Below are positions 29,456 to 39,264 of a DNA stretch of 64,000 bases, piece after piece (the first letter of the stretch is position 1; each line of letters opens with the position of its first letter). A model generated the notes under the pieces. The model saw only the letters and a program-made list of their open reading frames with translations, searched no databases and was not told the DNA's origin. The translations under genes were made by a program, and so were the position numbers. The DNA lies in contig NZ_ALBQ01000018.1 in assembly GCF_000282895.1 (NCBI RefSeq), forward strand, positions 124,001 through 188,000. The letters are read 5' to 3'. This DNA comes from Sphingomonas sp. ATCC 31555. GTDB lineage: Bacteria > Pseudomonadota > Alphaproteobacteria > Sphingomonadales > Sphingomonadaceae.

Positions 29456-31276
29456 ATGCGTACCACTCGCCGAGACGTGTTGCTTGGCTCCAGCGCGGTG
29501 CTGGCCACCGGCGCACTCGCCGCCCCCGCCTTTGCGGCTTCGGGCGCCGCCGAGGATTCCGCCAAGGCACTGATCGATCGCACGGCAGAGGCGCTGCTGG
29601 CGCTCAATCCCGAAGGCGCGACCGGGCTGGGCATCGACAAGGGCACGCGCGCTGCACTGAAGCATCAGCTCGGTGATCGCTCCCCCGCAGGCGTCGCGAA
29701 GATGGCTGCGCACCTGAAGGCGACGCTTGCCGACATCGATCGCGTCGACCTGAAGGCCGTGAGCCCCGAAATGCGGGTCCATCTCGATGTGATCCAGGCG
29801 GCCTATGCCAATGGGCTGCAGGGCATGGCGTTCCCCTATGGCGACGTTTCCGTCGGCGGCTGGCGCAACGCACCCTATGTCGTCGTTCAGAATGTCGGCG
29901 CTTATATCGATGTGCCGCGGATGCTCGACAGCGATCACCAGATCGCGACGCGCGACGATGCCGATGCTTATTGCGACCGTCTCCAGGCCTATGCCGGTGC
30001 GCTGGATGGCGAGACTGCGCGGCTGAAACAGGCTGCGTCGGTAGGCGTGATCGCCCCGGACTTTCTGCTCGACAAATGCCTGAAGCAGATCCGCCTCGCC
30101 CGTAGCGGCGATCCCGCGACATGGGACGTGGTGACCTCGCTCGCCAAGCGCACTGCGACGATGCCCGGCGGCTATGAAGCGCGCGCCGCGAAAATCGCCG
30201 CGAGCCAGGTTGCGCCAGCGCTCGATCGCCAGATCGCCGAGTTGGAACGTCACCGCGCCCGCGCGACGTCGGATGCCGGCGTGTGGAAGTTCAAGGACGG
30301 CGACGCTTATTATGCTTGGGCGCTGAGCGCCGGCACCACGACGACCATGTCGCCGGATGAAGTGCACGAAATGGGCAAGGCGCAGCTCGCCGAACTCCAG
30401 TCGGAAATGGATACGATCCTGAAAACGCTCGGCTATACGCAGGGGAGCGTCGGCGCCCGAATGCGGGGGCTCGCCACCGATCCGCGCTTCGCCTTCCCGG
30501 AAAGCGATGCCGGCCGCGCCGAGATCATCCGCATCCTGCAGGACAGCATCGACGACATGCGCAAGCGAATGCCGCAGGCGTTCCACACGCTGGTACCGGG
30601 AAACGTGGAAGTGAAGCGCATCCCGCCGGTCGAGGAAGCCGGCGCGGCAGGCGCCTATGGCGGACCCGGCACAATCGACGGCAAGGTGCCGGGCCGCTTG
30701 TGGATCAATCTGCGCTCTACGGGCATCTGGACCCGGTTCAGTCTGCCCGACCTGGCCTATCATGAAGCAATCCCCGGCCATGCCTGGCAGGGGGAATATA
30801 CCTTCAAGATGCCGCTGATCCGCTCGCTCCTCCAGTTCAACGCCTATTCGGAAGGCTGGGCACTCTATGCCGAGCAATTGGCCGACGAACTGGGCGTGTA
30901 CCAGGCGAACCCGGCGGCGAAGCTCGGCTATTTGCAGTCGCTGGGCTTCCGGGCGTGCCGACTCGTCGTCGACAGCGGCCTGCACGCTAAGCGCTGGACG
31001 CGCGATCAGGCGATTCGCTGGTTCGTGGAGGCCAATGGCTCTTCGGAGGACGAAGTGCAGGGAGAAGTGGACCGCTATTGCTCCTGGCCGGGCCAGGCAT
31101 GCGGCTACAAGGTCGGCCATACCGCGATCAACCGTCTCCGCGACGGGGCCAAAGCCGCACTGGGTGACCGGTTCGACTTCCGCGCCTTCAACGATGCGCT
31201 GCTGCTCGGCGGCAATGTGCCGATGACGGTGCTGGGGCATGTCGTCGACCGGCACGTCGCGGCGCGGAAGGCCTGA
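29456..31276 (+). CDS. DUF885-family exported metallopeptidase-like protein
   Basis: A 606-residue protein with a Tat-type leader (TTRRDVLLGSS, cleavage near APAFAA). The metal-site motif YHEAIPGH has its first His at about residue 436. EGWALYAEQLADELG and a C-terminal YKVGHTAINRLR are also present. DUF885 proteins resemble M3-like zinc carboxypeptidases. Start 29456 is chosen because it begins the Tat motif; the longer open frame overlaps nfeD. It is separated from nfeD by 22 bases, but functional linkage is doubtful. Confidence 0.88.
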   Translation: MRTTRRDVLLGSSAVLATGALAAPAFAASGAAEDSAKALIDRTAEALLALNPEGATGLGIDKGTRAALKHQLGDRSPAGVAKMAAHLKATLADIDRVDLKAVSPEMRVHLDVIQAAYANGLQGMAFPYGDVSVGGWRNAPYVVVQNVGAYIDVPRMLDSDHQIATRDDADAYCDRLQAYAGALDGETARLKQAASVGVIAPDFLLDKCLKQIRLARSGDPATWDVVTSLAKRTATMPGGYEARAAKIAASQVAPALDRQIAELERHRARATSDAGVWKFKDGDAYYAWALSAGTTTTMSPDEVHEMGKAQLAELQSEMDTILKTLGYTQGSVGARMRGLATDPRFAFPESDAGRAEIIRILQDSIDDMRKRMPQAFHTLVPGNVEVKRIPPVEEAGAAGAYGGPGTIDGKVPGRLWINLRSTGIWTRFSLPDLAYHEAIPGHAWQGEYTFKMPLIRSLLQFNAYSEGWALYAEQLADELGVYQANPAAKLGYLQSLGFRACRLVVDSGLHAKRWTRDQAIRWFVEANGSSEDEVQGEVDRYCSWPGQACGYKVGHTAINRLRDGAKAALGDRFDFRAFNDALLLGGNVPMTVLGHVVDRHVAARKA

Positions 31277-31309
31277 TGCGGAGACCAGACAGCTAGCGTC
31301 TTTTCAAGT

Positions 31310-31360
31310 GAACCGCTTCCCTAGAGCGTTTTCGCTTATGGTGAAAACGCCCTAGGGAAG
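31310..31360. repeat. 51-base near-perfect hairpin overlapping the end of the pckA-downstream gene
   Basis: CCGCTTCCCTAG (31310-31321) pairs with CTAGGGAAGCGG (31349-31360). Inside, GCGTTTTC (31323-31330) pairs with GAAAACGC (31340-31347). One mismatch separates the two stems and the loop is 9 bases. It separates the convergent DUF885 and 31352-31810 genes, and its right arm includes the latter's TAG. It has no T-tract; it may act as a two-way terminator or be a dispersed palindrome. Confidence 0.65.
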
Positions 31361-31806
31361 CGGCGCGAGGTCCGGTTCGACGAAGCCGCGCCGCGCAGCC
31401 ACCGAAAACAATCGATCGCGGCTATAGAAGCGCAACGGCCAGTCGCGCCGCCCCATCGGCGCGTCCAATAGCCCGCTCACCCGATCGAGCAGTTCGGCCT
31501 CGACACACGCCGCGCAATATTGGCGCACGCCGGCAAGGTACACGCGGGTGATCGTCTCGTGATAGCCTTGGTGATCGTCGTTGGTCCCGCCAAGGCTTTC
31601 GTTGTAGCGTCGGATGAGCGCGCCGATCTCGACATCGACATCCACGTCTGGCCGCTCGGTAAGCAGATAGAGGCACGCGGCAAGATGCGCTTCATGCGTC
31701 CATTCCGCGCGGGGAAGCGTGCAGGCAAGCAGACCCTCTCCGACACGGGCGATCGCCGCGGCGCTGGCGAAGCGCCGCGGCGGTAAGGGCTCGGGCGCGC
31801 CGCCGC

Positions 31807-31810
<4 letters not shown>
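31352..31810 (-). CDS. Conserved uncharacterised protein with HxxHL and YHETIT motifs; probable CTG start
   Basis: The frame encodes a helical protein with [19 protein letters not shown] near the middle and [13 protein letters not shown] later. That H-x-x-H-L plus YHETxT pattern is a recurring unnamed family. The coding-like frame runs back to the pckA stop with no ATG, GTG or TTG before codon 56 (GTG at 31645). That GTG would cut off the first His motif. A CTG at 31810-31808 overlaps the pckA TGA as CTGA, giving 152 residues starting [18 protein letters not shown]. The start is inferred; the function is unknown. Confidence 0.65.
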
Positions 31811-33414
<1,604 letters not shown>

Positions 33415-33613
33415 CCAAACCTCCATATTTATTATTACGCCATTTATATGACAAAACAGACGATTTGCCGTTGGCGCAACTTTATTGCGGACCATTGCTT
33501 GCATGGAGGCCGGAGCGGGGTCAATCCGCGTTAACGTTGTCAGGTTGTTGAGGCGCGCCGAACTTTGGTCTAACGGGTGGTATGATGATTTTGCGCCAGC
33601 CCAGGGCCGCCGG

Positions 33614-34324
33614 ATGACTGCGACGATCGCGCTGGTCGACGACGACCGCAACATCCTGACCTCCGTATCGATCGCGCTTCAGACCGAAGGCTTTCTCACC
33701 CGCGTCTATTCGGACGGCGAAAGCGCCCTGAAGGCGCTTATCGAAAACCCGCCCGAGCTGGCGGTGCTCGATATCAAGATGCCCAAGATGGACGGGCTGG
33801 AACTGCTTCGACGCCTGCGCGAGAAGAGCAGCATCCCGGTGATCTTTCTCACCAGCAAGGATGATGAGCTGGACGAAGCGCTCGGCCTGGCGATGGGTGC
33901 GGACGACTATATCGCCAAGCCCTTCTCGCAGCGCCTGCTGATCGCTCGCATCCGTGCGATTCTCCGCCGCACCGAGCCTGCACAACCACTGGCCGAGGGC
34001 GCCCCGCCGGCGGAGCCCGCCGAGGTGCTGGAGCGCGGACGACTGACGATGGATCCGGCGCGTCACAAGGTGACCTGGGGCGGCATCAACGTCACGCTCA
34101 CCGTCACCGAATTCCTGATCCTGGAAACGCTTGCCCAGCGCCCGGGCATCGTCAAGACGCGCAACCAGCTGATGGACGCCGCGTACCAAGACGATATCTA
34201 TGTCGACGATCGCACGATCGACAGCCACATCAAGCGCGTCCGCCGCAAGTTCCGGCAGGTAGATCCGGAATTCGACGCGATCGAGACGCTCTATGGCGCG
34301 GGCTATCGCTTCTCGGATGAATGA
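33614..34324 (+). CDS. chvI: ChvI-type response regulator
   Basis: A 236-residue OmpR-family regulator with Asp53 ([11 protein letters not shown]), Lys102 (AKPF) and a C-terminal winged helix ending [11 protein letters not shown]. In alphaproteobacteria ChvG-ChvI controls envelope, acid and succinoglycan or growth-transition genes, and pckA is commonly divergent from it. The ATG at 33614 matches the family N terminus [14 protein letters not shown]; the open frame from 33485 is longer than the family. It overlaps chvG by eight bases. Confidence 0.95.
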   Translation: MTATIALVDDDRNILTSVSIALQTEGFLTRVYSDGESALKALIENPPELAVLDIKMPKMDGLELLRRLREKSSIPVIFLTSKDDELDEALGLAMGADDYIAKPFSQRLLIARIRAILRRTEPAQPLAEGAPPAEPAEVLERGRLTMDPARHKVTWGGINVTLTVTEFLILETLAQRPGIVKTRNQLMDAAYQDDIYVDDRTIDSHIKRVRRKFRQVDPEFDAIETLYGAGYRFSDE

Positions 34325-35870
34325 CGAGCGCGACCTGGCGCTGCGATGGTCGGGCCGGGTCAGCCTCACGCCACGGATCCTGGCGGTCAACATCTTCGCG
34401 TTGGCGCTGCTGTGCGGCGGGTTCTTCTATCTCGACAGCTATCGCAGCCGCATCGTCGACAGCCGCGTCGAGCAGACCAGCCGCGAGGTGCGGCTGATCG
34501 CGCAGGCGCTGGCCTCGGCCACCGACAAGCGCCGCGACCTGCTGGTGCTCAGCCTCGCGCGCGACATGGGCACGCGCATCCGCCTCTATGATCCGCAGGG
34601 CAAGCTGCTCAGCGACAGCCGCGAGCTCGGCCTGCGCAACCTGGTGCTGCGCGATCCGGACAAGGATCCGGTGGGGCAGACGATCGCCCGCTTTCTCGAT
34701 GCGGTGATCGACAAGGTCGCCGGTGCCGATCGATCGCCGCTCTATCGCGAGCGCCCGCGCGACGCCGGACTTAACTGGCCCGATGTGCGCACCGCGCTGG
34801 AAACGCATGCCGCCGCCGCTACGGTGTGGCGCGCGCCCGATCGCACGCCCGTCATCACCGCCGCCGCGCCGATCACCGGCCTGGGCGTGGTGATGACGGC
34901 CTTCAACGCCCGCGACATCACGCAGACGGTGCGTCTCGAACGTTATCGGCTGGGCGTCGTCCTCGGCATTGTCTCGCTGGTTTCGGTGCTGCTCTCGCTG
35001 TTCCTGGCGCGCACCATCGTCCGGCCGCTGCGCCGGTTGGCGCTGGCCGCCATCCGCGTGCGGCTCGGCCGGGCCCGCGAAGTGGTGGTGCCGCGTCTGC
35101 CCGAACGGCGCGACGAAATCGGCATGCTCGCGCGCGCCCTGTCCGACATGAGCCAGGCGCTGCGGGCGCGGATCGATGCCACCGAAACCTTTGCGGCGGA
35201 CGTGACGCACGAACTGAAGAACCCGCTGGCCTCGCTCCGTTCCGCGGTGGAAGGGCTGTCGACCGTCAAGGATCCGGCTTTCCAGGCCCGGCTGCTCGAT
35301 ATCGTGCGCGACGACATCCACCGGCTGGATCGCCTGATCACCGACATTTCCGAGGCCTCCCGGCTGGATGCCCAGTTGAGCCGCGCGACTTTTGAGCCAT
35401 TCGACCTCGGCGCGCTCCTCGCCGCGTTGGTGGCGCAGCGCGCGGAGCGCGGCACGCTCGGCGATGTGCGGCTGCGTTTCGATCGACCGCGCGGGCAATC
35501 GATGCAGGTCATGGGAGAGCCGGCGCGCCTGGAACGGGTGTTCGAAAATCTCATCGAAAACGCCCTCTCCTTCTCTCCGCCCGGCGGCCTGGTCGCCATC
35601 GCGGCCGAGCAGGAGGAAGCGGGGATGCTCGCCGTCCGCATCGAGGACGAGGGCCCCGGCGTGCCGGAGGAGGCGCGCGAAGCGATCTTTCGCCGCTTCC
35701 ATTCGGTGCGCCCCTCCAGCGAAGCGTTCGGCCAGCATTCCGGTCTCGGCCTTGCCATTGCGCGCACCATCGTCGAAGGCCATCAGGGCAGCATCGTGGT
35801 GGAATCGCGGGAAGACAGGCTCAGCGGCGCGCGGTTCGTGGTTCGTCTTCCGCTGGCGGAGCAACCATGA
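34317..35870 (+). CDS. chvG: ChvG-type sensor histidine kinase
   Basis: The product has 517 residues. TM1 lies at about 20-42 ([19 protein letters not shown]). A long periplasmic sensor domain runs to about 215, then TM2 ([19 protein letters not shown]), HAMP, HisKA with His298 ([13 protein letters not shown]) and an ATPase ([24 protein letters not shown]). The start overlaps the chvI end. Its stop forms ATGA with an 18-codon ORF in place of the usual hprK, then rapZ. It probably autophosphorylates and passes phosphate to ChvI. Confidence 0.95.
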   Translation: MNDERDLALRWSGRVSLTPRILAVNIFALALLCGGFFYLDSYRSRIVDSRVEQTSREVRLIAQALASATDKRRDLLVLSLARDMGTRIRLYDPQGKLLSDSRELGLRNLVLRDPDKDPVGQTIARFLDAVIDKVAGADRSPLYRERPRDAGLNWPDVRTALETHAAAATVWRAPDRTPVITAAAPITGLGVVMTAFNARDITQTVRLERYRLGVVLGIVSLVSVLLSLFLARTIVRPLRRLALAAIRVRLGRAREVVVPRLPERRDEIGMLARALSDMSQALRARIDATETFAADVTHELKNPLASLRSAVEGLSTVKDPAFQARLLDIVRDDIHRLDRLITDISEASRLDAQLSRATFEPFDLGALLAALVAQRAERGTLGDVRLRFDRPRGQSMQVMGEPARLERVFENLIENALSFSPPGGLVAIAAEQEEAGMLAVRIEDEGPGVPEEAREAIFRRFHSVRPSSEAFGQHSGLGLAIARTIVEGHQGSIVVESREDRLSGARFVVRLPLAEQP

Positions 35871-35923
35871 GCGCCCTTGCCAGTTCCTCCCGCTTCGCCC
35901 GTATCCGGAAGCACATCGCATGA
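35867..35923 (+). pseudogene. 18-codon ORF at the hprK position; likely in-frame deletion scar of HPr kinase
   Basis: The [21 protein letters not shown] starts at an ATG overlapping the chvG TGA (ATGA, 35867-35870). It stops at a TGA overlapping the rapZ ATG (ATGA, 35920-35923). In related genomes the gene at exactly this place is a compact HPr kinase (hprK). The perfect coupling at both ends suggests that an hprK frame lost its whole core by in-frame deletion, keeping the start and stop. No Walker A motif remains. It could instead be a translational bridge or a real micropeptide. Confidence 0.5.
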
Positions 35924-36864
35924 ACCCGCGTCGCCCGAAGCACATCCTTCTCGTCACCGGCATGTCCGGCGCCGGCAAGTCGACGGTGCTGCGCACGCTG
36001 GAGGATCTCGGCTGGGAAGTGGTGGACAATCTGCCGCTGCTGCTGCTCAACCGCCTGCTCGATACCGCCCCTGCCGAAGCCGCCGAGGGCGACGACCAGC
36101 GTCCGCTGGCGCTCGGCATCGGCACCCAGACGCGCGGCTTTGATCCCGAAAGCGTCGTCCAGCGCATCAAGAAGCTGCGCGAGGAACAGGGCCATGACGT
36201 CGGCACGCTGTTCCTCGAATGCGCCGGCGCGGAGCTGGTCCGCCGCTATTCCGAGACCCGCCGTCGCCACCCGCTGGCGCAGGATCGTCCGGCGGTGGAC
36301 GGCATCGCGCGCGAACGCGAGCTGCTGGGCCCGCTGCGCCGCTGGTCCAACCGGCTGATCGACACGACGGACATGACCGCCAACGCGCTTGCCCAGGCGA
36401 TCCGCGCGATCTTCTCGGCGGACGGCACCGGCAAGACCACCTTCAGCGTCACCTCGTTCGGCTTTTCGCGCGGCCTCCCGCGCGACGCCGATCTGGTGCT
36501 GGACATGCGCTTCCTGCGCAACCCGCACTGGGATGCCGCCCTGCGTCCCGGAACGGGCAGGGATGCCGATGTTTCCGCCTATATCGCCGCCGATCCGGCC
36601 TATGATGCAGCGATGGAGCAGATCGAATCGCTGCTGTTGCTGCTGCTGCCGCGCTATCAGGCGGAAGGAAAATCCTATGTCACGATCGCATTCGGCTGTA
36701 CGGGCGGCCGACATCGATCGGTGCACGTCGCGGAGCGCGTGGCGCGTCGGTTGCGCGCGGCGGGATTTTCCCCCACGGTAACCCATCGCGACTTGCAGAC
36801 CGCGCCGCAGGACTCGCTGGAGGGAGCGCCGGTGACGATACAAGGGGGCGGAGAAAAACAATGA
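35920..36864 (+). CDS. rapZ: RNase adapter RapZ (YvcJ-type P-loop ATPase)
   Basis: The protein has 314 residues. Walker A is GMSGAGKST at about 14-22. DLGWEVVDNLPLLLL and FSVTSFGFSRGLPRDADLVLDMRFLRNPHW mark the core. The C-terminal domain has AFGCTGGRHRSVHVAE, the RNA/metabolite-binding RapZ signature. In enterobacteria RapZ guides decay of GlmZ; in alphaproteobacteria it clusters with PTS-Ntr genes, as here. ATGA overlaps join it to the 18-codon ORF before it and the IIA gene after it. Confidence 0.95.
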   Translation: MNPRRPKHILLVTGMSGAGKSTVLRTLEDLGWEVVDNLPLLLLNRLLDTAPAEAAEGDDQRPLALGIGTQTRGFDPESVVQRIKKLREEQGHDVGTLFLECAGAELVRRYSETRRRHPLAQDRPAVDGIARERELLGPLRRWSNRLIDTTDMTANALAQAIRAIFSADGTGKTTFSVTSFGFSRGLPRDADLVLDMRFLRNPHWDAALRPGTGRDADVSAYIAADPAYDAAMEQIESLLLLLLPRYQAEGKSYVTIAFGCTGGRHRSVHVAERVARRLRAAGFSPTVTHRDLQTAPQDSLEGAPVTIQGGGEKQ

Positions 36865-37268
36865 TCGGGTTGGTACTCGTGACGCACGGACGGCTCGCCG
36901 AAGAGTTCGTCGTCGCGATGGAGCATGTAGTGGGAAGCCAGGAGCAGGTCGCCGCGATCTGCATCGGCCCCGAGGACGACATGGAAACGCGCCGTGCCGA
37001 CATCAAGGCGGCGATCGCCGCGGTCGATTCGGGCAAGGGCGTGATCGTGCTGAGCGATCTGTTCGGCGGCACGCCCTCGAACCTCGCCATCTCGCTGATG
37101 GAAGCGGGGCGGATCGAAGTGATCGCCGGCATCAACCTGCCGATGCTGATCCGTCTCGGCAGCGCCCGCACCACGATGAAGGTTACAGAGGCGGTGGCCG
37201 CCGCCCGCGATGCGGGCCGCAAATACATCACCATCGCCTCGGAGGTTCTGGGAGAAGCCGCCGCGTGA
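36861..37268 (+). CDS. PTS mannose/fructose-type IIA protein
   Basis: A 135-residue EIIA-Man-fold protein with phospho-acceptor His9 in VLVTHGRLAEEF and the conserved LSDLFGGTPSNLA. It has no IIB/IIC partner in the window. In this gene order it serves regulation rather than sugar uptake, taking phosphate from HPr. It overlaps rapZ (ATGA) and HPr (GTGA). Confidence 0.92.
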   Translation: MIGLVLVTHGRLAEEFVVAMEHVVGSQEQVAAICIGPEDDMETRRADIKAAIAAVDSGKGVIVLSDLFGGTPSNLAISLMEAGRIEVIAGINLPMLIRLGSARTTMKVTEAVAAARDAGRKYITIASEVLGEAAA

Positions 37269-37537
37269 GCCGTACCAGCCGCACCGTCACCATCGTCAAC
37301 CGCCGCGGCCTCCACGCCCGCGCCAGCATGGCCTTCGTCACCCTCGCCAGCACCCAGCCCTGCGAGCTCACCGTCGAGAAGGACGGCAACAGCGCCGCCG
37401 GCACCTCGATCCTCGATCTGATGATGCTCGGCGCCGCCAAGGGCGACACGATCACGATCTGGGCCGAAGGCGACGGCGCCGAGGGCGCGGTGCAGGCGCT
37501 GGTCGAACTGGTCGAAGCGCGGTTCAACGAGGAATAG
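37265..37537 (+). CDS. PTS phosphocarrier protein HPr
   Basis: The protein has 90 residues. The active His17 is in RRGLHARAS. The regulatory-serine equivalent is Ser48 in GTSILDLMMLGAA, so the target of an HPr kinase is still present although the usual hprK is missing upstream. The GTG start (37265) overlaps the IIA stop. Enzyme I (ptsP/ptsI) is not in the window. Confidence 0.95.
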   Translation: MSRTSRTVTIVNRRGLHARASMAFVTLASTQPCELTVEKDGNSAAGTSILDLMMLGAAKGDTITIWAEGDGAEGAVQALVELVEARFNEE

Positions 37538-37546
37538 GCCTCCGCC

Positions 37547-37661
37547 CCTGCGCTCCCCTCCGGCTTGCGGGAGGGGTCGGGGGAGGGATTGACGTGGAAG
37601 AGGCGCTGCACCGTTCCAGCCCCTCCCCTAGCCCCTCCCGCAAGCGGAAGGGGAACGCAGG
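37547..37661. repeat. Long inverted repeat with 41-base arms downstream of HPr
   Basis: The arm 37547-37587 and the reverse complement of 37621-37661 agree at 35 of 41 positions, around the shared core GCTTGCGGGAGGGG. The spacer is 33 bases. It fills most of the 183-base gap between the HPr and methyltransferase genes. It encodes nothing visible and looks like a dispersed palindromic element that may also end the PTS operon transcript. Confidence 0.75.
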
Positions 37662-37720
37662 CTAAGCGCGCCGCCGCACCCCAACTAGCCCCCGCCCCCG
37701 TCCCGCCCTATAGCGCCGGG

Positions 37721-38524
37721 ATGCCACGCGAAATCACCGCCTATTCCAACCCCCTCATCAAGCGCATGCGCAACCTGCGCGACAAGCGCCACCGCCGCGA
37801 AGAGGGGCTGTTCCTCGCCGAGGGCCTGCGCATCCTGACCGAGGCGCGCGAGGCCGGCCGCATCCCCGATTATCTGTTCTACACCGCCGAGACCGCCCGC
37901 CACCCGCTGGTCGTCGCCCTCGTCACCGCCACCGAGGCGCAGGGCGGCGAGGCGATCGAGACCAATGCCGACATCCTGTCGAAGCTCTCCGGCAAGGACA
38001 ATCCGGGCGCGGTCGTCGGCGTGTACCCGGAGTTCGCGCTGGACCTTGCCGATATCGACCGCAGCACCGCGCCGATCTGGCTGGTCGCCGAGCGCCTGCG
38101 CGATCCCGGCAATCTCGGCACCATCCTGCGCACCGGCGACGCGGTGGGCGCCGGCGGGCTGATCCTGATCGACGACTGCGTCGATCCCTTCTCGGTCGAG
38201 GCGGTGCGCGCGAGCATGGGCGCCTTGTTCACCGTGCCCGTCGCCCGCGCCCGCTGGGAGGAATTCGAGCCCTGGCTGCGCGCCGGCCCCGGCCAGCTCG
38301 TCGGCCTCAGCCTCGACACGGATCACGACTATCAGGCCCCGCGCTACGCAGCACCCACCTTCCTGCTCACCGGCAACGAGGCGCAGGGCATGCCGCCGCA
38401 ACTGGAAGCCGCCTGCGATCTTCTGGTAAAGATCCCCATGCTCGGCAAGGCGGACAGCCTCAATGCGGCCGTGGCAACGGCGGTGATGGCCTATGAAGTA
38501 CGCAACCAGTTCCGGCAGGGGTGA
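37721..38524 (+). CDS. TrmH/SpoU-family RNA 2'-O-ribose methyltransferase
   Basis: A 267-residue SPOUT enzyme with an N-terminal substrate-binding domain (KRMRNLRDKRHRREEGLFLAEG) and a C-terminal trefoil-knot domain. The knot motifs are VAERLRDPGNLGTILRTGDAVG, FLLTGNEAQGMP and KIPMLGKADSLNAAVATAVMAYE. It probably methylates a ribose in rRNA or tRNA; the site cannot be read from sequence. The ATG at 37721 is used; the frame from 37565 lies in the palindromic repeat. Confidence 0.92.
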   Translation: MPREITAYSNPLIKRMRNLRDKRHRREEGLFLAEGLRILTEAREAGRIPDYLFYTAETARHPLVVALVTATEAQGGEAIETNADILSKLSGKDNPGAVVGVYPEFALDLADIDRSTAPIWLVAERLRDPGNLGTILRTGDAVGAGGLILIDDCVDPFSVEAVRASMGALFTVPVARARWEEFEPWLRAGPGQLVGLSLDTDHDYQAPRYAAPTFLLTGNEAQGMPPQLEAACDLLVKIPMLGKADSLNAAVATAVMAYEVRNQFRQG

Positions 38525-38550
38525 TGGGATGGGGGTGACGTTGCGCGGCC

Positions 38551-38736
38551 ACCCTCACCCTTCCCACTGCCTGCGGCAGCGGGCCAGCATCGGGTCGGCC
38601 CTGCCCCCGGCAGGGCCTGAACAGTGCGGGGGCACTGTTCACCCGATGCTCCTCTCCCAAGGGGAGAGGGAGCAAGACCCCTCTCCCCTTGGGAGAGGGA
38701 GGGGCCCATCGCGCCAGCGATGGGAGGGTGAGGGTG
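38551..38736. repeat. Nested multi-hairpin palindromic element
   Basis: Outer arms ACCCTCACCCTTCCCA (38551-38566) and its near complement (38721-38736) enclose further perfect stems. AGCATCGGGT (38586-38595) pairs with ACCCGATGCT (38641-38650). Inside that are GGCCCTGCC/GGCAGGGCC (38597-38617) and GAACAGTGC/GCACTGTTC (38619-38640). Two CCTCTCCC-type hairpins lie at 38651-38699, and CCCATCGC/GCGATGGG at 38705-38724. The whole could fold as a branched cruciform. Its right edge ends eight bases before the ATG of the META-domain gene. Confidence 0.8.
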
Positions 38737-38743
38737 AAGGCCC

Positions 38744-39212
38744 ATGCAAATACGCCGCCGCCCTCCTCCTGGCCCTAACCCTCCTCCTCCCCCTCCCCGC
38801 CGCCGCGCAGACCACCGACCCCACCCCACCCCGCGAGCAACCCCGCGCCGAGACGCCCCCGCTCTCCCCCGAGGAACAGCGCCTCCTTGGCGACTGGCGC
38901 ATCACCGGCGTCGACGGGCACGCCGTCATCCCCGGCAGCCGGCCCCGGCTAAAGCTGGAGGGCCTGCGGATCAGCGGCACTACCGGCTGTAACACGCTGG
39001 TCGGCATCTATCGGGTGGAGCGCGGCTACCTGACCACCGGCGGCGTGATCACCACCCGCCGCGCCTGCTCTCCGGCGCTGATGCGGCAGGAAAAGGCGCT
39101 GCTCGCCCTGCTCGACCAGCGCCTGGCGGTCCAGCAAAGCCATCGCGGCCGGCTGCTGCTCACCGGGCGGGATGGGAAGACGCTGGTGCTGGTGCGGGCA
39201 AGCGCACAATAG
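38744..39212 (+). pseudogene. META/HslJ-domain exported protein with a damaged start
   Basis: The coding frame holds a signal peptide (KYAAALLLALTLLLPLPAAAQ), a Pro-rich linker and a META domain (LLGDWRITGVDGHAV, ISGTTGCNTLVGIYRV, TRRACSPALMRQEKALLALL). The frame has no natural start. The ATG at 38744 is one base out of frame, and removing C38747 would give ATG-AAA-TAC, a perfect MKYAAALL leader. As written, translation in frame could begin only inside the upstream repeat (for example ATG 38645). Either a real indel at codon 2 or a sequence error. HslJ-like proteins are envelope stress proteins. Confidence 0.65.
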
Positions 39213-39264
39213 CAAAACCACCCGCACCGACTAACCTAATCATGGAAAAACAGAATAGAATTGG

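Noticed and set aside
29372..31255. A 627-codon open frame antisense to the DUF885 gene
   Set aside because: GC-rich third positions leave long antisense frames open; the plus strand encodes a full Tat-leader metallopeptidase with its HEAIPGH motif.
34230..36206. A 658-codon open frame antisense to chvG and rapZ
   Set aside because: Low-complexity Arg/His/Ser-rich translation with no motifs, opposite well-recognised genes.
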